Source of the DNA: Planctomycetales bacterium
GTDB taxonomy: Bacteria; Planctomycetota; Planctomycetia; Gemmatales; Gemmataceae
DNA length: 7,680 nucleotides
Assembly (NCBI GenBank): GCA_020054355.1
Contig: JAGVLI010000139.1
Span: 1 to 7,680, forward strand
Direction: 5' to 3'
The notes below the pieces were generated by a model. It did no database searches. It was given only the letters and a program-made list of their open reading frames with translations, and was not told the DNA's origin. Positions 1 through 6,859 of the stretch are shown here, in pieces. Made by a program: the position numbers and the translations under genes. Position 1 is the first letter of the stretch, and each line of letters starts with the position of its first letter.

Positions 1-836
1 CCCATCCGCCGCGTCGCGAGCAAGGTGCCGGCCGCCGTCAGGCCCAGCAGGATGGACCCCGACGACACCGTCAGCACCGAGCAGACCAGCAGCGTGGCCA
101 CCACCCAGAGCATCGGGATCGGCATCATGCCCTTGCGCCAGGGCAGCGCGGTTAGCGCCTTGGTGTGCCACATCCAGAAAGCCAGCACGGCCGCCGGCAC
201 CATGAAGATGGCCACCGCCAGACCGTGGTCCATGAAGACCATCGGCCGGTTCAGGCCGAAGCGGACCGCCTGGCCGGGCTGGTGCTGAAAGAAGCCGTAG
301 ATGCGCAAGTGCATGTGCGGGCCGCGCAGCACTTCGTAAAGGAAGAAAGGCACGTAGGCCATCGCCCCCACGAGCAAACCGATGGCCAGGTCCTTGATGG
401 CCGCCAGGTTGCCCAGGTAGAGCCGGCCGAGGAAGTAGTAAATGCTCCATTGCAGGAAATGGTCGCGGCCCTGACCGTAGACATTGTTCAGCAGGATGCC
501 ATTGGTCAGGTTCGACACCACCGAGGCGATGCACCAGTACATCATCGGCACGTCGTACCAGCGCGGCCGGAAGTCCAGCACGCGCTGCGAATCGAAGATC
601 AGCACGGAGAGCAAAACGGCGACGACGATGGTGTTGGTCTTGCTCAGGGCGAACAGGCTGCCGATGACGATGGGCGTCGGGCTGCCGGGCATCACCTGGG
701 CCATGCGCATGACGGGCAGGAAGAGCATGCCGCCGACGACCGCCGCGATCACCGCCCGATGCGGCGGCATGCGGGTGAACAGGAACATCACCAGCGGAAA
801 GAAAGCCAGCAGGGCGAGGTCGGGAAGTCCAGACAT
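1..836 (-). CDS. O-antigen polymerase/ligase-like membrane protein (C-terminus beyond the left edge)
   Basis: The visible part is 278 residues. It is strongly hydrophobic, with membrane-type segments near residues 5-21, 27-48, 54-82, 96-116, 147-170, 200-225 and 240-275. Between residues 133 and 202 it carries the pattern YYFLGRLY, then LYEVLRGP, YGFFQHQ, RFG and RPMVFMDHGL. I recognise this pattern from O-antigen ligase/polymerase-like proteins of planctomycetes. Such proteins join lipid-linked glycan units, or transfer finished glycan to an acceptor, on the outer face of the inner membrane. The start is well fixed: ATG at 836 is the first start codon after an in-frame TGA five codons upstream, although no clear Shine-Dalgarno sequence precedes it. 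The gene follows a flippase gene by 86 bp, which suits a Wzx/Wzy-like pair. The family call is from memory of sequence patterns. The visible part cannot separate polymerase from ligase. Confidence 0.72.
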   Translation of the reverse strand, partial: MSGLPDLALLAFFPLVMFLFTRMPPHRAVIAAVVGGMLFLPVMRMAQVMPGSPTPIVIGSLFALSKTNTIVVAVLLSVLIFDSQRVLDFRPRWYDVPMMYWCIASVVSNLTNGILLNNVYGQGRDHFLQWSIYYFLGRLYLGNLAAIKDLAIGLLVGAMAYVPFFLYEVLRGPHMHLRIYGFFQHQPGQAVRFGLNRPMVFMDHGLAVAIFMVPAAVLAFWMWHTKALTALPWRKGMMPIPMLWVVATLLVCSVLTVSSGSILLGLTAAGTLLATRRM

Positions 837-922
837 GGTAAAGGCCGCTCATCGAGGATGTCGGGCCGACGCAGTCTTTCAGTCTAGCTCAAAAGGCCCG
901 GCGGTGCGAGGTCGCGGCGCTC

Positions 923-2545
923 TCACGTCCCCGCCGGCTTCTTGAACAGGCCCTTCTTCCAGCAAATCGCCATTGGCACCACCCAGAGCAGCACCACCAC
1001 GCCCCCCTGGATCAGCAGCCGGCATGCCAGGAGCCAGTAGTCCTTGACGAAGCTCTGCCGCACCGCGTACCAGGGGATCGCCGCCGGGATGCCGCCATCG
1101 GAATGAATGGCGAACATGCCGAACAACTCCGGACGGAACGGCATCGGCAGCAGCAGTTCACCGCAGAGCAGTGCCAGCTGGCTGGCCAGGATCACGAACG
1201 CCAGCAAGGGCAGATCGTAGCGCAGCACCTGCACGCCTTGCGCCCGGACGAAGCCGACGGTGATGACATAGCGGGTGAAATCGCCGGCCGCGAAGCCGAC
1301 GATCATGCCGGTGAAGTCCCAGTAGTGATAGCCGATCGGCACCGCCACGAAGAGCGTCAGCACCTTGCCGAAGTTGCTGATGGCCGACGGCCGGGCGTGG
1401 CCCAGCGCCAGCAGGATCGAGCCTTCCATCGCTTCGAGAATCTGGAACCAGACGCCGAACGCCAGGATGTGCAGCATCCAGCCCGCATCCTGATAGCGGG
1501 CGTCGTAGACCAGCTGCACCAGGGTCGGCCCGGTCGCCAGCACGCCCGCCAGCAGCAGGGCCGCCACCGAGCCGGTCGCCAGGTGAATGCGGCCGAAGAA
1601 CTGGCGCACGTCCTTCCCGGACTGCTTGATCTTGCTGTAAAGCGGAAACGCCAGCCGGCCCGCCAGCGTCAGCATGAGCTGGTGCGGAATCATGGCCAGC
1701 TGAGAGGCCATGTGGTACACGCCGAGCAAGGTGAGCGAGCGATAGCCGACCACCAATCGGTCGGACTGGTTGGCCAGGAAAGTCATCGCGGTGCTGACGT
1801 AGATCCACTTGCCGAAATGAATCAGGTCGTGCAGCGCCCTGCGGTCCCAGCGGAGCCGGTTGCGGTAGCCGGGAATCAGCCGATGGCTCCAGATCAGCTG
1901 AATGAGTCCGGCCGCGATTTGCCCGAACGCCAGCGGCCAGACGGTCGGCCAGTACCAGGCCCAGACCACCGTCACCAGCAGGCTGCTGATCTGGGCCGTC
2001 AGGTCGATCAGCACGGTGCGCTTCTGCTGCATGTGGCGTTCGAGCGTGTACAGCGCGGTCGAATAGAAGCCGGTGATGATCGACATCGAACCCATCAACG
2101 GCAGCAGCACCATCAGGATCGGTTCGGGCGGATCGCGCAGATAAGCCACCGGCCAGGCGAGCAGGAACGTCACGAAGAACAGGATGAAGCCGCGAATGAT
2201 CTGCAAGGTCCAAGCGGTGTTGTAGAAGTCGGGGTCTTCGCCGCGCTCGTGCTGGATGATCGAGGTACGAATGCCGACGTCGGCGAACAGGTGGATGCCC
2301 ATCAGGAAGACGAACGCGGTGGCGACCAGGCCGAAGGCTTCGGGAAACAGCAAGCGGGCCAGGATGACGTTGGCCGCGAAGCGAATGACCTGAAACCACG
2401 CGAAGCCGGCGCCGGTCCAGAGGGCGCTGGTGAGCGCCATTTTCTTCAGGTTGTGCGGCGGCGCTGGCGGCGGTGCGGCAGGGGATGACTCCGCGATTGG
2501 CGGCTCGACCGGCGGCTGGCCGGCTTCATCATTCGCGGAGTTCAT
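923..2545 (-). CDS. Polysaccharide flippase, Wzx/TuaB type (MOP superfamily, PST family)
   Basis: This 540-residue integral membrane protein has about a dozen or more hydrophobic segments spread from residue 40 to 527, the usual layout of lipopolysaccharide or exopolysaccharide flippases. Family features include ARLLFPEAFGLVA (63-75) followed by the FADVGIRTSIIQ segment (87-98), the FYNTAWTLQIIRG stretch (107-119), and the central SDRLVVGYRSLTLLGVYHMA segment (261-280). Known relatives move undecaprenyl-linked oligosaccharides from the cytoplasmic to the outer face of the inner membrane. The first 32 residues are not membrane-like but rich in proline and alanine, which is unusual for the family. 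ATG at 2545 is the first start after an in-frame TGA five codons upstream, so the proline-rich tail belongs to the open frame unless translation begins at Met36. The gene lies 41 bp after a glycosyltransferase gene and 86 bp before a polymerase-like gene, in the order expected for a surface glycan pathway. Confidence 0.92.
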   Translation of the reverse strand: MNSANDEAGQPPVEPPIAESSPAAPPPAPPHNLKKMALTSALWTGAGFAWFQVIRFAANVILARLLFPEAFGLVATAFVFLMGIHLFADVGIRTSIIQHERGEDPDFYNTAWTLQIIRGFILFFVTFLLAWPVAYLRDPPEPILMVLLPLMGSMSIITGFYSTALYTLERHMQQKRTVLIDLTAQISSLLVTVVWAWYWPTVWPLAFGQIAAGLIQLIWSHRLIPGYRNRLRWDRRALHDLIHFGKWIYVSTAMTFLANQSDRLVVGYRSLTLLGVYHMASQLAMIPHQLMLTLAGRLAFPLYSKIKQSGKDVRQFFGRIHLATGSVAALLLAGVLATGPTLVQLVYDARYQDAGWMLHILAFGVWFQILEAMEGSILLALGHARPSAISNFGKVLTLFVAVPIGYHYWDFTGMIVGFAAGDFTRYVITVGFVRAQGVQVLRYDLPLLAFVILASQLALLCGELLLPMPFRPELFGMFAIHSDGGIPAAIPWYAVRQSFVKDYWLLACRLLIQGGVVVLLWVVPMAICWKKGLFKKPAGT

Positions 2546-2586
2546 GGATATCTCGATTCATGGATGGGACTGTGCGGAGCGACGGG

Positions 2587-3774
2587 CTACTTCCCCTGCA
2601 TCGCCGCCAGCAGTTTGCCGGCGGTCTGCCTCGCATCGAACGCTTCCAAGGCCCGCTGTCGGGCCGCCTGCCCCAGCCGGCGACGCTCCTCGACGTTCTG
2701 ACACAGCAGCACCAGCGCTTCCTCGATGGCCTTCTCATCCTCCTGCGGCGTCAGGATGCCGTTCGCCCCGCTGGCGATCATGTCCGGCGTGCCGCCGATG
2801 ATCGAGCAAATGACTGGCAGCCCGCAGGCCATCGCTTCCATTACCGACACCGGCGCCGCTTCCCCCAGGCCGACGCTCGGCAGGATGAAGGCATCCACGG
2901 TTTTCAGCAGTTCCAGGATAGCGTCTTCCGATTGGGTGCCCGTTAGCGTGACGCGGTCGGTCAAGCCCAGCGTGCGGATCGTTTCCTCGATCTGGGGCCG
3001 ATACTCGCCTTCGCCGACGATGGTATAGCGAATATCGCAGCCGCGTTCGACCGCCTTGCGGATCGCGGCCAGGGCGAAGCGATGTCCCTTCATGGCATTC
3101 AGCCGGGCAACCGTGGTCAGGTGCAGCTTACCGGGCTGATGGGCGCGCTGGCCGGCGTCGTGAAAACGCTCCGTATCCACACCCATCCAGATGATCGGCG
3201 CCCTCTCGGCGGGCAAGCCGACTGCGCTCATCACCTGCTTCCGCAACGGCCCGGTGACGCAGCTGACGAACTTGGCGGGGTGCATCTTGCTGGCATGATC
3301 GGTGCCGTAGACGGGCAAGTCACCGTGCAGCGTCAGACTGTAGCTCGGCCCGCCCAGCAGTCGGCACAGGGCCGCCAGGTGGGCTGCATCGGCGCAGCTA
3401 TGGACGTGAATGTGATCGAGTTGATGTTGTTTGGCGAAGCTCAGCAGGTCGGCGGCGGACAGCAACAGGCCGAGATACTTCAAGCGCTTTTTCAGGGGAG
3501 TTTCGCGCAGCCCGGCAATGTAGCGCAAGGCCCGCAGGGTGCCGAGCGGGCGAATTGCCAGGGTGCCGAGAGCGGTCAGCCAGCGCGGCGGAAAGACGTA
3601 GTGCGTCTCGGCGGCCGCCGGCTTGGCGAAGGCGTGCTTGCAGGCATCCGGAGCGGCGCGACGGGTGGAAAGCAGGTGGACCTCGACGCCGAGCGAACGC
3701 AGCGCGACGATCTCCCGCCAGAAGAAGATGTGCGTCTGCAAGGGGAACTCGGGGACGAGATAGCCCAGTCTCAT
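2587..3774 (-). CDS. Glycosyltransferase family 4 (GT-B fold)
   Basis: The 395-residue product has the two-domain layout of GT4 retaining glycosyltransferases. The N-terminal acceptor domain opens with LGYLVPEFPLQTHIFFWREI (3-22), typical of exopolysaccharide and colanic-acid-type GT4 enzymes. LTLHGDLPVYG (148-157) and MGVDTERF (197-204) follow. The C-terminal donor domain has the TVARLNAMKGH segment (221-231), IVGEGEYR (252-259) and the EX7E motif E305-E313 within EAAPVSVMEAMACGLPVI, which binds the nucleotide sugar. It should act on the cytoplasmic face of the membrane, adding a sugar to a lipid-linked glycan; donor and acceptor cannot be read from sequence. The frame stays open far upstream, but that part is a shadow of the acyl-CoA ligase gene. 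The start at 3774 is chosen because homology begins there and GGAG lies 6 nt upstream. The flippase gene follows after 41 bp, in the same direction. Confidence 0.94.
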   Translation of the reverse strand: MRLGYLVPEFPLQTHIFFWREIVALRSLGVEVHLLSTRRAAPDACKHAFAKPAAAETHYVFPPRWLTALGTLAIRPLGTLRALRYIAGLRETPLKKRLKYLGLLLSAADLLSFAKQHQLDHIHVHSCADAAHLAALCRLLGGPSYSLTLHGDLPVYGTDHASKMHPAKFVSCVTGPLRKQVMSAVGLPAERAPIIWMGVDTERFHDAGQRAHQPGKLHLTTVARLNAMKGHRFALAAIRKAVERGCDIRYTIVGEGEYRPQIEETIRTLGLTDRVTLTGTQSEDAILELLKTVDAFILPSVGLGEAAPVSVMEAMACGLPVICSIIGGTPDMIASGANGILTPQEDEKAIEEALVLLCQNVEERRRLGQAARQRALEAFDARQTAGKLLAAMQGK

Positions 3775-3780
3775 GCGGTG

Positions 3781-3784
3781 CTCC
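3781..3784 (-). promoter_or_regulatory. Shine-Dalgarno GGAG of the glycosyltransferase gene
   Basis: GGAG on the minus strand sits 6 nt before ATG at 3774. It decides the start within a frame that otherwise stays open for about 350 more codons upstream. It lies in the 53-bp gap after the acyl-CoA ligase stop codon. Confidence 0.6.
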
Positions 3785-3827
3785 AGAAGCTCCCAATGAA
3801 ACCTGCGAAGCCGCAAGCGGCGGCGTT

Positions 3828-5501
3828 CTATTCGCGATACATCGCTTCCAGCTGTTCCCGATACTTCGTCAGGACCACGTTGCGCCGCAACTTCAAGCTC
3901 ACGGTCAACTCGTCCGCCGCCACGGAGAAAGGCTGTGGCAGCACGACGAACTTCTTCACCTGTTCCCAGCTGGCCACGTCGGTCAGCGCTGCCTGAATCC
4001 GCCGTTGCAAGAGCGAGCAGATGTCCGGATGGCGGGCGAGTTCTTCGACCGCCAGGCCGGCCAGCGGCTTGGGGAGTTCCTTGCGCAGGTTCTCCCAGTG
4101 CGGCACGATCAGGGCCGTCAGGAAATTCTTCCCTTCGCCGTGGACTACTGCTTGATCGATGCACGGATCGGCGATCAGCAAGCCTTCGATGTAGCTCGGC
4201 ACCAGCTTCTTGCCGCTCGACATCACCATCAGTTCCTTCTTGCGTCCGGTGATCTTCAGGAAGCCGTTCTCCAGGCTGCCGAGGTCGCCCGTGTGCAGCC
4301 AGCCATCGCGGATCGACTCGGCGGTCGCGGTCGAGTTGTTCCAGTAACCCTTCATGATATGCGGCCCGCGCGACAGCACCTCGCCGTCGGCCGCGATCTT
4401 CACTTCCACGCCTTCGAGCGGCGGGCCGACGGTATCGAGTTGGTAGCGAGTCGTGCGATTGAACGAGATCACCGGCGAGCTTTCGGTCAGGCCATAGCCT
4501 TGCAAGAGCAGCAGTCCGGCATCCCGATACGCTTCCGCGACCGGCAACGGCAACGGTGCCCCGCCGGAGCAGAGCCACTTCATGCGCGGGCCGAAGATGC
4601 CACGCAGCCGGCGGGCGGCTTCCTTCGGATCGGGCGAAGCGACGGCCGCCAGCACCTTTTCGTAGAAGCGGGGCACCGAGTTCATGTGGGTCGGCTGAAT
4701 CTCGGCTAAATCGCGGACCACAGTGTCCTGGGAATCGGCCAGCACCAGCAGGCAACCCGATTCCAGGGTGCGATAGTGGTCCATCGTCCGGGCATAGATA
4801 TGGCTGAACGGCAGCCAGCACAGCTGAATGTCGTCCATGCTGGCCGGCTCCGATGCCTGCACCATCGCCACATTGGTAAGCAGGTTGTGATGTGTCAGCA
4901 TCACGCCCTTGGGGTTGCCCGTGGTGCCGGAGGTGTACATGACCGTGGCCAGGTCGTCCGGCCCAAGCCGCCGCTCGCGGCTTCGCACTTCGGCCTGATG
5001 TTTAGCCAGGACCTGCCGCCCACATTGCAGGAAGCCATCCCATGTCTGAAGCGCCGAGTACCGAGTACCGAGTACCGAATTCGGCACTCGGTCGAACACC
5101 ACCATGCCCTTCAGCTGCGGCAACTCCCCAACCACCGTCAGCACCTTGTCGAGTTGCTCGTGCGTCGAAACGAACAGCCAGCGCGCGCCGGCATCGTCCA
5201 GCTGAAAGTGAACCTGTCGGGCCGTCAGCGGCGCGTGCGACGGCACATTCACCGCACCGGCCGCCAGAAGTCCCATATCAGCAATCAGCCATTCGAGGCG
5301 GTTTTCCGCCAACATGCCGACGCGGTCGCCCGGCTGGATGCCCGCTTCGATCAGGGCCGCGGCGCAGGCCAGGGCATCGGCACGATACTGGTCGTGGCTG
5401 ACATCGCGAAAGAGACCATGTCGGCGATAGCGGATGGCGGTGCGCGGTCCGAGCCGTTCGGCCTGACGGCGGTGCAGTTCGGGGAGGTTGCTGTAGTTCA
5501 T
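3828..5501 (-). CDS. AMP-forming long-chain acyl-CoA ligase (FadD/FAA1-like)
   Basis: The 557-residue product belongs to the ANL adenylating superfamily. It should activate a fatty acid to acyl-AMP with ATP and then transfer it to CoA. Motifs in order: P-loop YTSGTTGNPKG (189-199), LPFSHIYAR (230-238), QGYGLTE (334-340), and the fatty-acyl-CoA-synthetase signature DGWLHTGDLG (399-408), with Asp406 and Arg420 (TGRKK) as expected nucleotide contacts. The likely catalytic lysine is Lys537 in SLKLRR. A start 30 codons upstream (5591) is possible, but homology begins with NLPELHRRQAERLG, so ATG at 5501 is preferred; no strong Shine-Dalgarno sequence precedes it. Residues 137-150 are encoded by a short composite repeat (5054-5091), described separately. 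The gene appears to lead a surface-glycan operon, 53 bp before the glycosyltransferase. A role in lipid metabolism unrelated to the glycan remains possible, and chain-length preference is not readable. Confidence 0.93.
   Translation of the reverse strand: MNYSNLPELHRRQAERLGPRTAIRYRRHGLFRDVSHDQYRADALACAAALIEAGIQPGDRVGMLAENRLEWLIADMGLLAAGAVNVPSHAPLTARQVHFQLDDAGARWLFVSTHEQLDKVLTVVGELPQLKGMVVFDRVPNSVLGTRYSALQTWDGFLQCGRQVLAKHQAEVRSRERRLGPDDLATVMYTSGTTGNPKGVMLTHHNLLTNVAMVQASEPASMDDIQLCWLPFSHIYARTMDHYRTLESGCLLVLADSQDTVVRDLAEIQPTHMNSVPRFYEKVLAAVASPDPKEAARRLRGIFGPRMKWLCSGGAPLPLPVAEAYRDAGLLLLQGYGLTESSPVISFNRTTRYQLDTVGPPLEGVEVKIAADGEVLSRGPHIMKGYWNNSTATAESIRDGWLHTGDLGSLENGFLKITGRKKELMVMSSGKKLVPSYIEGLLIADPCIDQAVVHGEGKNFLTALIVPHWENLRKELPKPLAGLAVEELARHPDICSLLQRRIQAALTDVASWEQVKKFVVLPQPFSVAADELTVSLKLRRNVVLTKYREQLEAMYRE
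5054..5091. repeat. 7-bp tandem repeat merging into a near-palindrome, inside the acyl-CoA ligase gene
   Basis: On the plus strand the unit CCGAGTA occurs three times in a row (5054-5074), followed by a partial unit. The last unit is the left arm of an imperfect 24-bp palindrome (5068-5091). The palindrome has centre CCGAATTCGG and arms CCGAGT/ACTCGG, with one mismatched pair (5074/5085). On the minus strand it encodes about 14 residues (137-150, including VLGTRYSA) between FDRV and WDGFL of the ligase. Because 7 is not a multiple of 3, changing the copy number by one would break the frame. Confidence 0.85.
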
Positions 5502-5529
5502 GGAAAACACGCTGATTCTTGGAGAGGCA

Positions 5530-5576
5530 CCGACAAATATGGAACCTGGTTGTCGGTTTGGTTGTGTACTTGTCGG
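5530..5576. repeat. Three 7-bp sites (CCGACAA / TTGTCGG x2) upstream of the ligase gene
   Basis: CCGACAA lies at 5530-5536 and its reverse complement TTGTCGG at 5550-5556 and again at 5570-5576. The two direct copies start 20 bp apart, and the first pair can form a 7-bp stem with a 13-nt loop. They occupy the 107-bp gap between the SUKH-domain gene stop and the ligase start. No T-run follows on either strand, so this is not an intrinsic terminator. An operator for the ligase operon is possible but unproven. Confidence 0.35.
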
Positions 5577-5608
5577 CAAATGCTGACGCACACGTGGTAT
5601 TTACTGTG

Positions 5609-6643
5609 CTAAATTTCCTCAAACCCCGCATTCAACAAGTCCGTAACCACTTGCTCGACCCCCGTTGAATATGCAGCGTCGTAGCCGATGCTGGCCAAGA
5701 TTCGCTCATCACCGGTATCGGTACAGAAACTGATCTGTCCAGCAAGTGGTTCCACGAGGACGACTGGCCCAGTCTCTCTCGGTCGGATTTGGACGAGATT
5801 GGCAGGCCAGTGACGTGCCAGGCATTCTGTCAGTGAGTTGAGGTCAATCTCGCGGTGGGTGATAAATCGGATAACCCGAGGTTCAACCATGTCAGCTCGG
5901 AACTCAAGAGGCGGGTCAAAGGCAGACACGCTACCAAGCCGCGTCAACAGTGGTGACCGCTGCGTTGCGGCCTCTAGCATGAACTCCACGGCAGAAAGTC
6001 CTTTGATCTCAAAGAAGCCTTCCTCGCGATCATAGTAGACGAAGGGCCAACGATCCGGATCTCCCACCGTCAGCCAGTTGAGATTGTCAACATCTCCCAG
6101 CGTTCCGAAGCAAAGCAATCCGCCAGGTTCGGGGAACACCGGATAGGGAACTTCCACATACTGGGATATGTCGCGATAGATCGCAGCCCAGCTTTCCCAC
6201 CATCTCCGAACGTCCCTGCGAATACCAAACGGACTGGGAATGTCGATGCAGCCAAAGCCGCCGCCCCCGTATGCCATAATGTACGCCTTATAGTCGGCGG
6301 GTAGGACCAGTCCGAGCTCTTTTTCGACCTCATCCCAGTTGCCGGTATTGGCGAAGGGCCTTTTGGGAGGAGGCAATAGCGACCGAAGTTCGTCGAGCGG
6401 ATCCAATGGCACGCGCTTGAGCAAGGCGATCCACTCGGGATCGAGAGTGCGGTGCAGTTCCCGCAGTCGTGCTCTCAGCGCTGACGCTCGTTCATCGTCC
6501 GGGGGTATCGCAAGAAACTCAGCCTCGATTCGCAGGAACTCGGCACGGGGATCGCCGCGGTCCTCCAACCAGTCGGCGTAAACCAGACGAGGTGTGGCAT
6601 CGTCAGGGGCATCGAGAATCGCCGCGATGAAATCGTCTTCCAT
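5609..6643 (-). CDS. TIGR02996 domain plus SUKH (SMI1/KNR4) domain protein
   Basis: The 344-residue soluble protein has no signal peptide or membrane segment. Residues 1-45 match the TIGR02996 domain (ILDAPDDATPRLVYADWLED, then RGDPRAEFLRIE), a short N-terminal module common in planctomycete proteins, often ahead of repeats. Residues about 98-228 look like a SUKH domain: WDEVEKELGLVLPADYKAYI (103-122), the glycine-rich loop YGGGGFG, then GGLLCFGTLGDVDNLNWLT (174-192) and an EGFFEI segment near 208-213. Residues about 240-344 match nothing I recognise. Bacterial SUKH proteins are frequently immunity proteins against polymorphic toxins, but many occur alone with unknown roles and no toxin gene is visible here. 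Hand counts on three lines give about 55-57% GC, well below the ligase and flippase genes. ATG at 6643 fits the usual start of the TIGR02996 module, with a weak GAG-rich stretch upstream. Domain calls are firm; function is not. Confidence 0.88.
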   Translation of the reverse strand: MEDDFIAAILDAPDDATPRLVYADWLEDRGDPRAEFLRIEAEFLAIPPDDERASALRARLRELHRTLDPEWIALLKRVPLDPLDELRSLLPPPKRPFANTGNWDEVEKELGLVLPADYKAYIMAYGGGGFGCIDIPSPFGIRRDVRRWWESWAAIYRDISQYVEVPYPVFPEPGGLLCFGTLGDVDNLNWLTVGDPDRWPFVYYDREEGFFEIKGLSAVEFMLEAATQRSPLLTRLGSVSAFDPPLEFRADMVEPRVIRFITHREIDLNSLTECLARHWPANLVQIRPRETGPVVLVEPLAGQISFCTDTGDERILASIGYDAAYSTGVEQVVTDLLNAGFEEI

Positions 6644-6674
6644 TGACTCGTCTCACGCCGCTTAAAAGGTCGCC

Positions 6675-6703
6675 GATAGTTCAACATGCTTGCGGGGTGT
6701 CAA
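6675..6703 (-). promoter_or_regulatory. Weak candidate promoter for the SUKH-domain gene
   Basis: A perfect -35-like TTGACA reads on the minus strand at 6703-6698. At 16 nt spacing the -10 position holds AACTAT (6681-6676), only a 3 of 6 match to TATAAT. It lies 32 bp or more upstream of ATG at 6643 and overlaps the left arm of the inverted repeat at 6685-6743. Planctomycete promoters are poorly known, so this is tentative. Confidence 0.22.
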
Positions 6704-6743
6704 ACTACGGACACTGGCCCCTGTCGGTCGCCCCGCAAGCATG
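6685..6743. repeat. 13-bp perfect inverted repeat in the intergenic region
   Basis: The arms CATGCTTGCGGGG (6685-6697) and CCCCGCAAGCATG (6731-6743) are exact reverse complements separated by 33 nt. No T-run follows either arm, so it is not an intrinsic terminator, and I see no flanking target duplication. It sits between the terminator of the DUF1501 gene and the start of the SUKH-domain gene. It could be a regulator site, a 5' leader hairpin, or a small mobile-element remnant. Confidence 0.6.
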
Positions 6744-6795
6744 GCACCCAAAGTTGCTTGCCGTCACCACGATACGCAGCAGGCCGAAGCGGAGC

Positions 6796-6836
6796 AATAA
6801 ACAAAACGAGGCGCGGCGTGAAAACGCCGCGCCTCG
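6796..6836 (-). terminator. Intrinsic terminator of the DUF1501 gene
   Basis: A 13-bp perfect stem (6807-6819 with 6824-6836), rich in GC, closes a 4-nt loop. On the minus strand it is followed by the T-rich tail TTTTGTTTATT (6806-6796). It lies 23 bp after the stop codon of the DUF1501 gene, which fits rho-independent termination and separates that gene from the SUKH-domain gene. Confidence 0.92.
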
Positions 6837-6859
6837 AAGGAGTGCGAAACCGTGAACGG

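Larger units (their letters stand above)
6644..6859. other. Intergenic region between the DUF1501 and SUKH-domain genes
   Basis: This 216-bp stretch holds the DUF1501 terminator, the 13-bp inverted repeat and a tentative promoter. I see no convincing coding region: the short frames on both strands have no recognisable protein and overlap these structures. Confidence 0.7.

Noticed and set aside
165..887. Plus-strand open frame at the left end
   Set aside because: It is antisense to the polymerase-like membrane protein, and its His/Gln/Glu-rich composition is typical of an antisense shadow.
1103..2488. Long plus-strand open frame opposite the flippase gene
   Set aside because: It is rich in Arg, Gln, His and Glu, as expected for the antisense of a GC-rich membrane-protein gene, and has no recognisable domain. 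The minus-strand flippase explains the region.
3810..3821. Small palindrome GCCGCAAGCGGC in the ligase-glycosyltransferase gap
   Set aside because: A 5-bp stem with a 2-nt loop and no T-tract; common by chance in GC-rich DNA and not evidence of termination.
3555..4709. Long plus-strand open frame opposite the ligase and glycosyltransferase genes
   Set aside because: It spans two well-supported minus-strand genes and their gap, with no domain of its own; a high-GC shadow frame.
3775..4821. Upstream extension of the glycosyltransferase frame to give a 744-residue protein
   Set aside because: The extra part overlaps the acyl-CoA ligase gene in another frame, has arginine/glycine-rich shadow composition and matches no family. 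The real start at 3774 has GGAG 6 nt upstream.
5054..5078. Heptamer array as a CRISPR-like array
   Set aside because: The units are 7 bp, directly adjacent and without spacers, and lie inside a coding frame.
5530..5556. Hairpin CCGACAA...TTGTCGG as terminator of the SUKH-domain gene
   Set aside because: The stem is only 7 bp, the loop is long, and no T-run follows on the minus strand.
5502..5591. Thirty-residue N-terminal extension of the acyl-CoA ligase from Met at 5591
   Set aside because: The extension has no family similarity and would cover the repeated 7-mer sites. Homology begins directly after the Met at 5501. It cannot be fully excluded because neither start has a good Shine-Dalgarno sequence.
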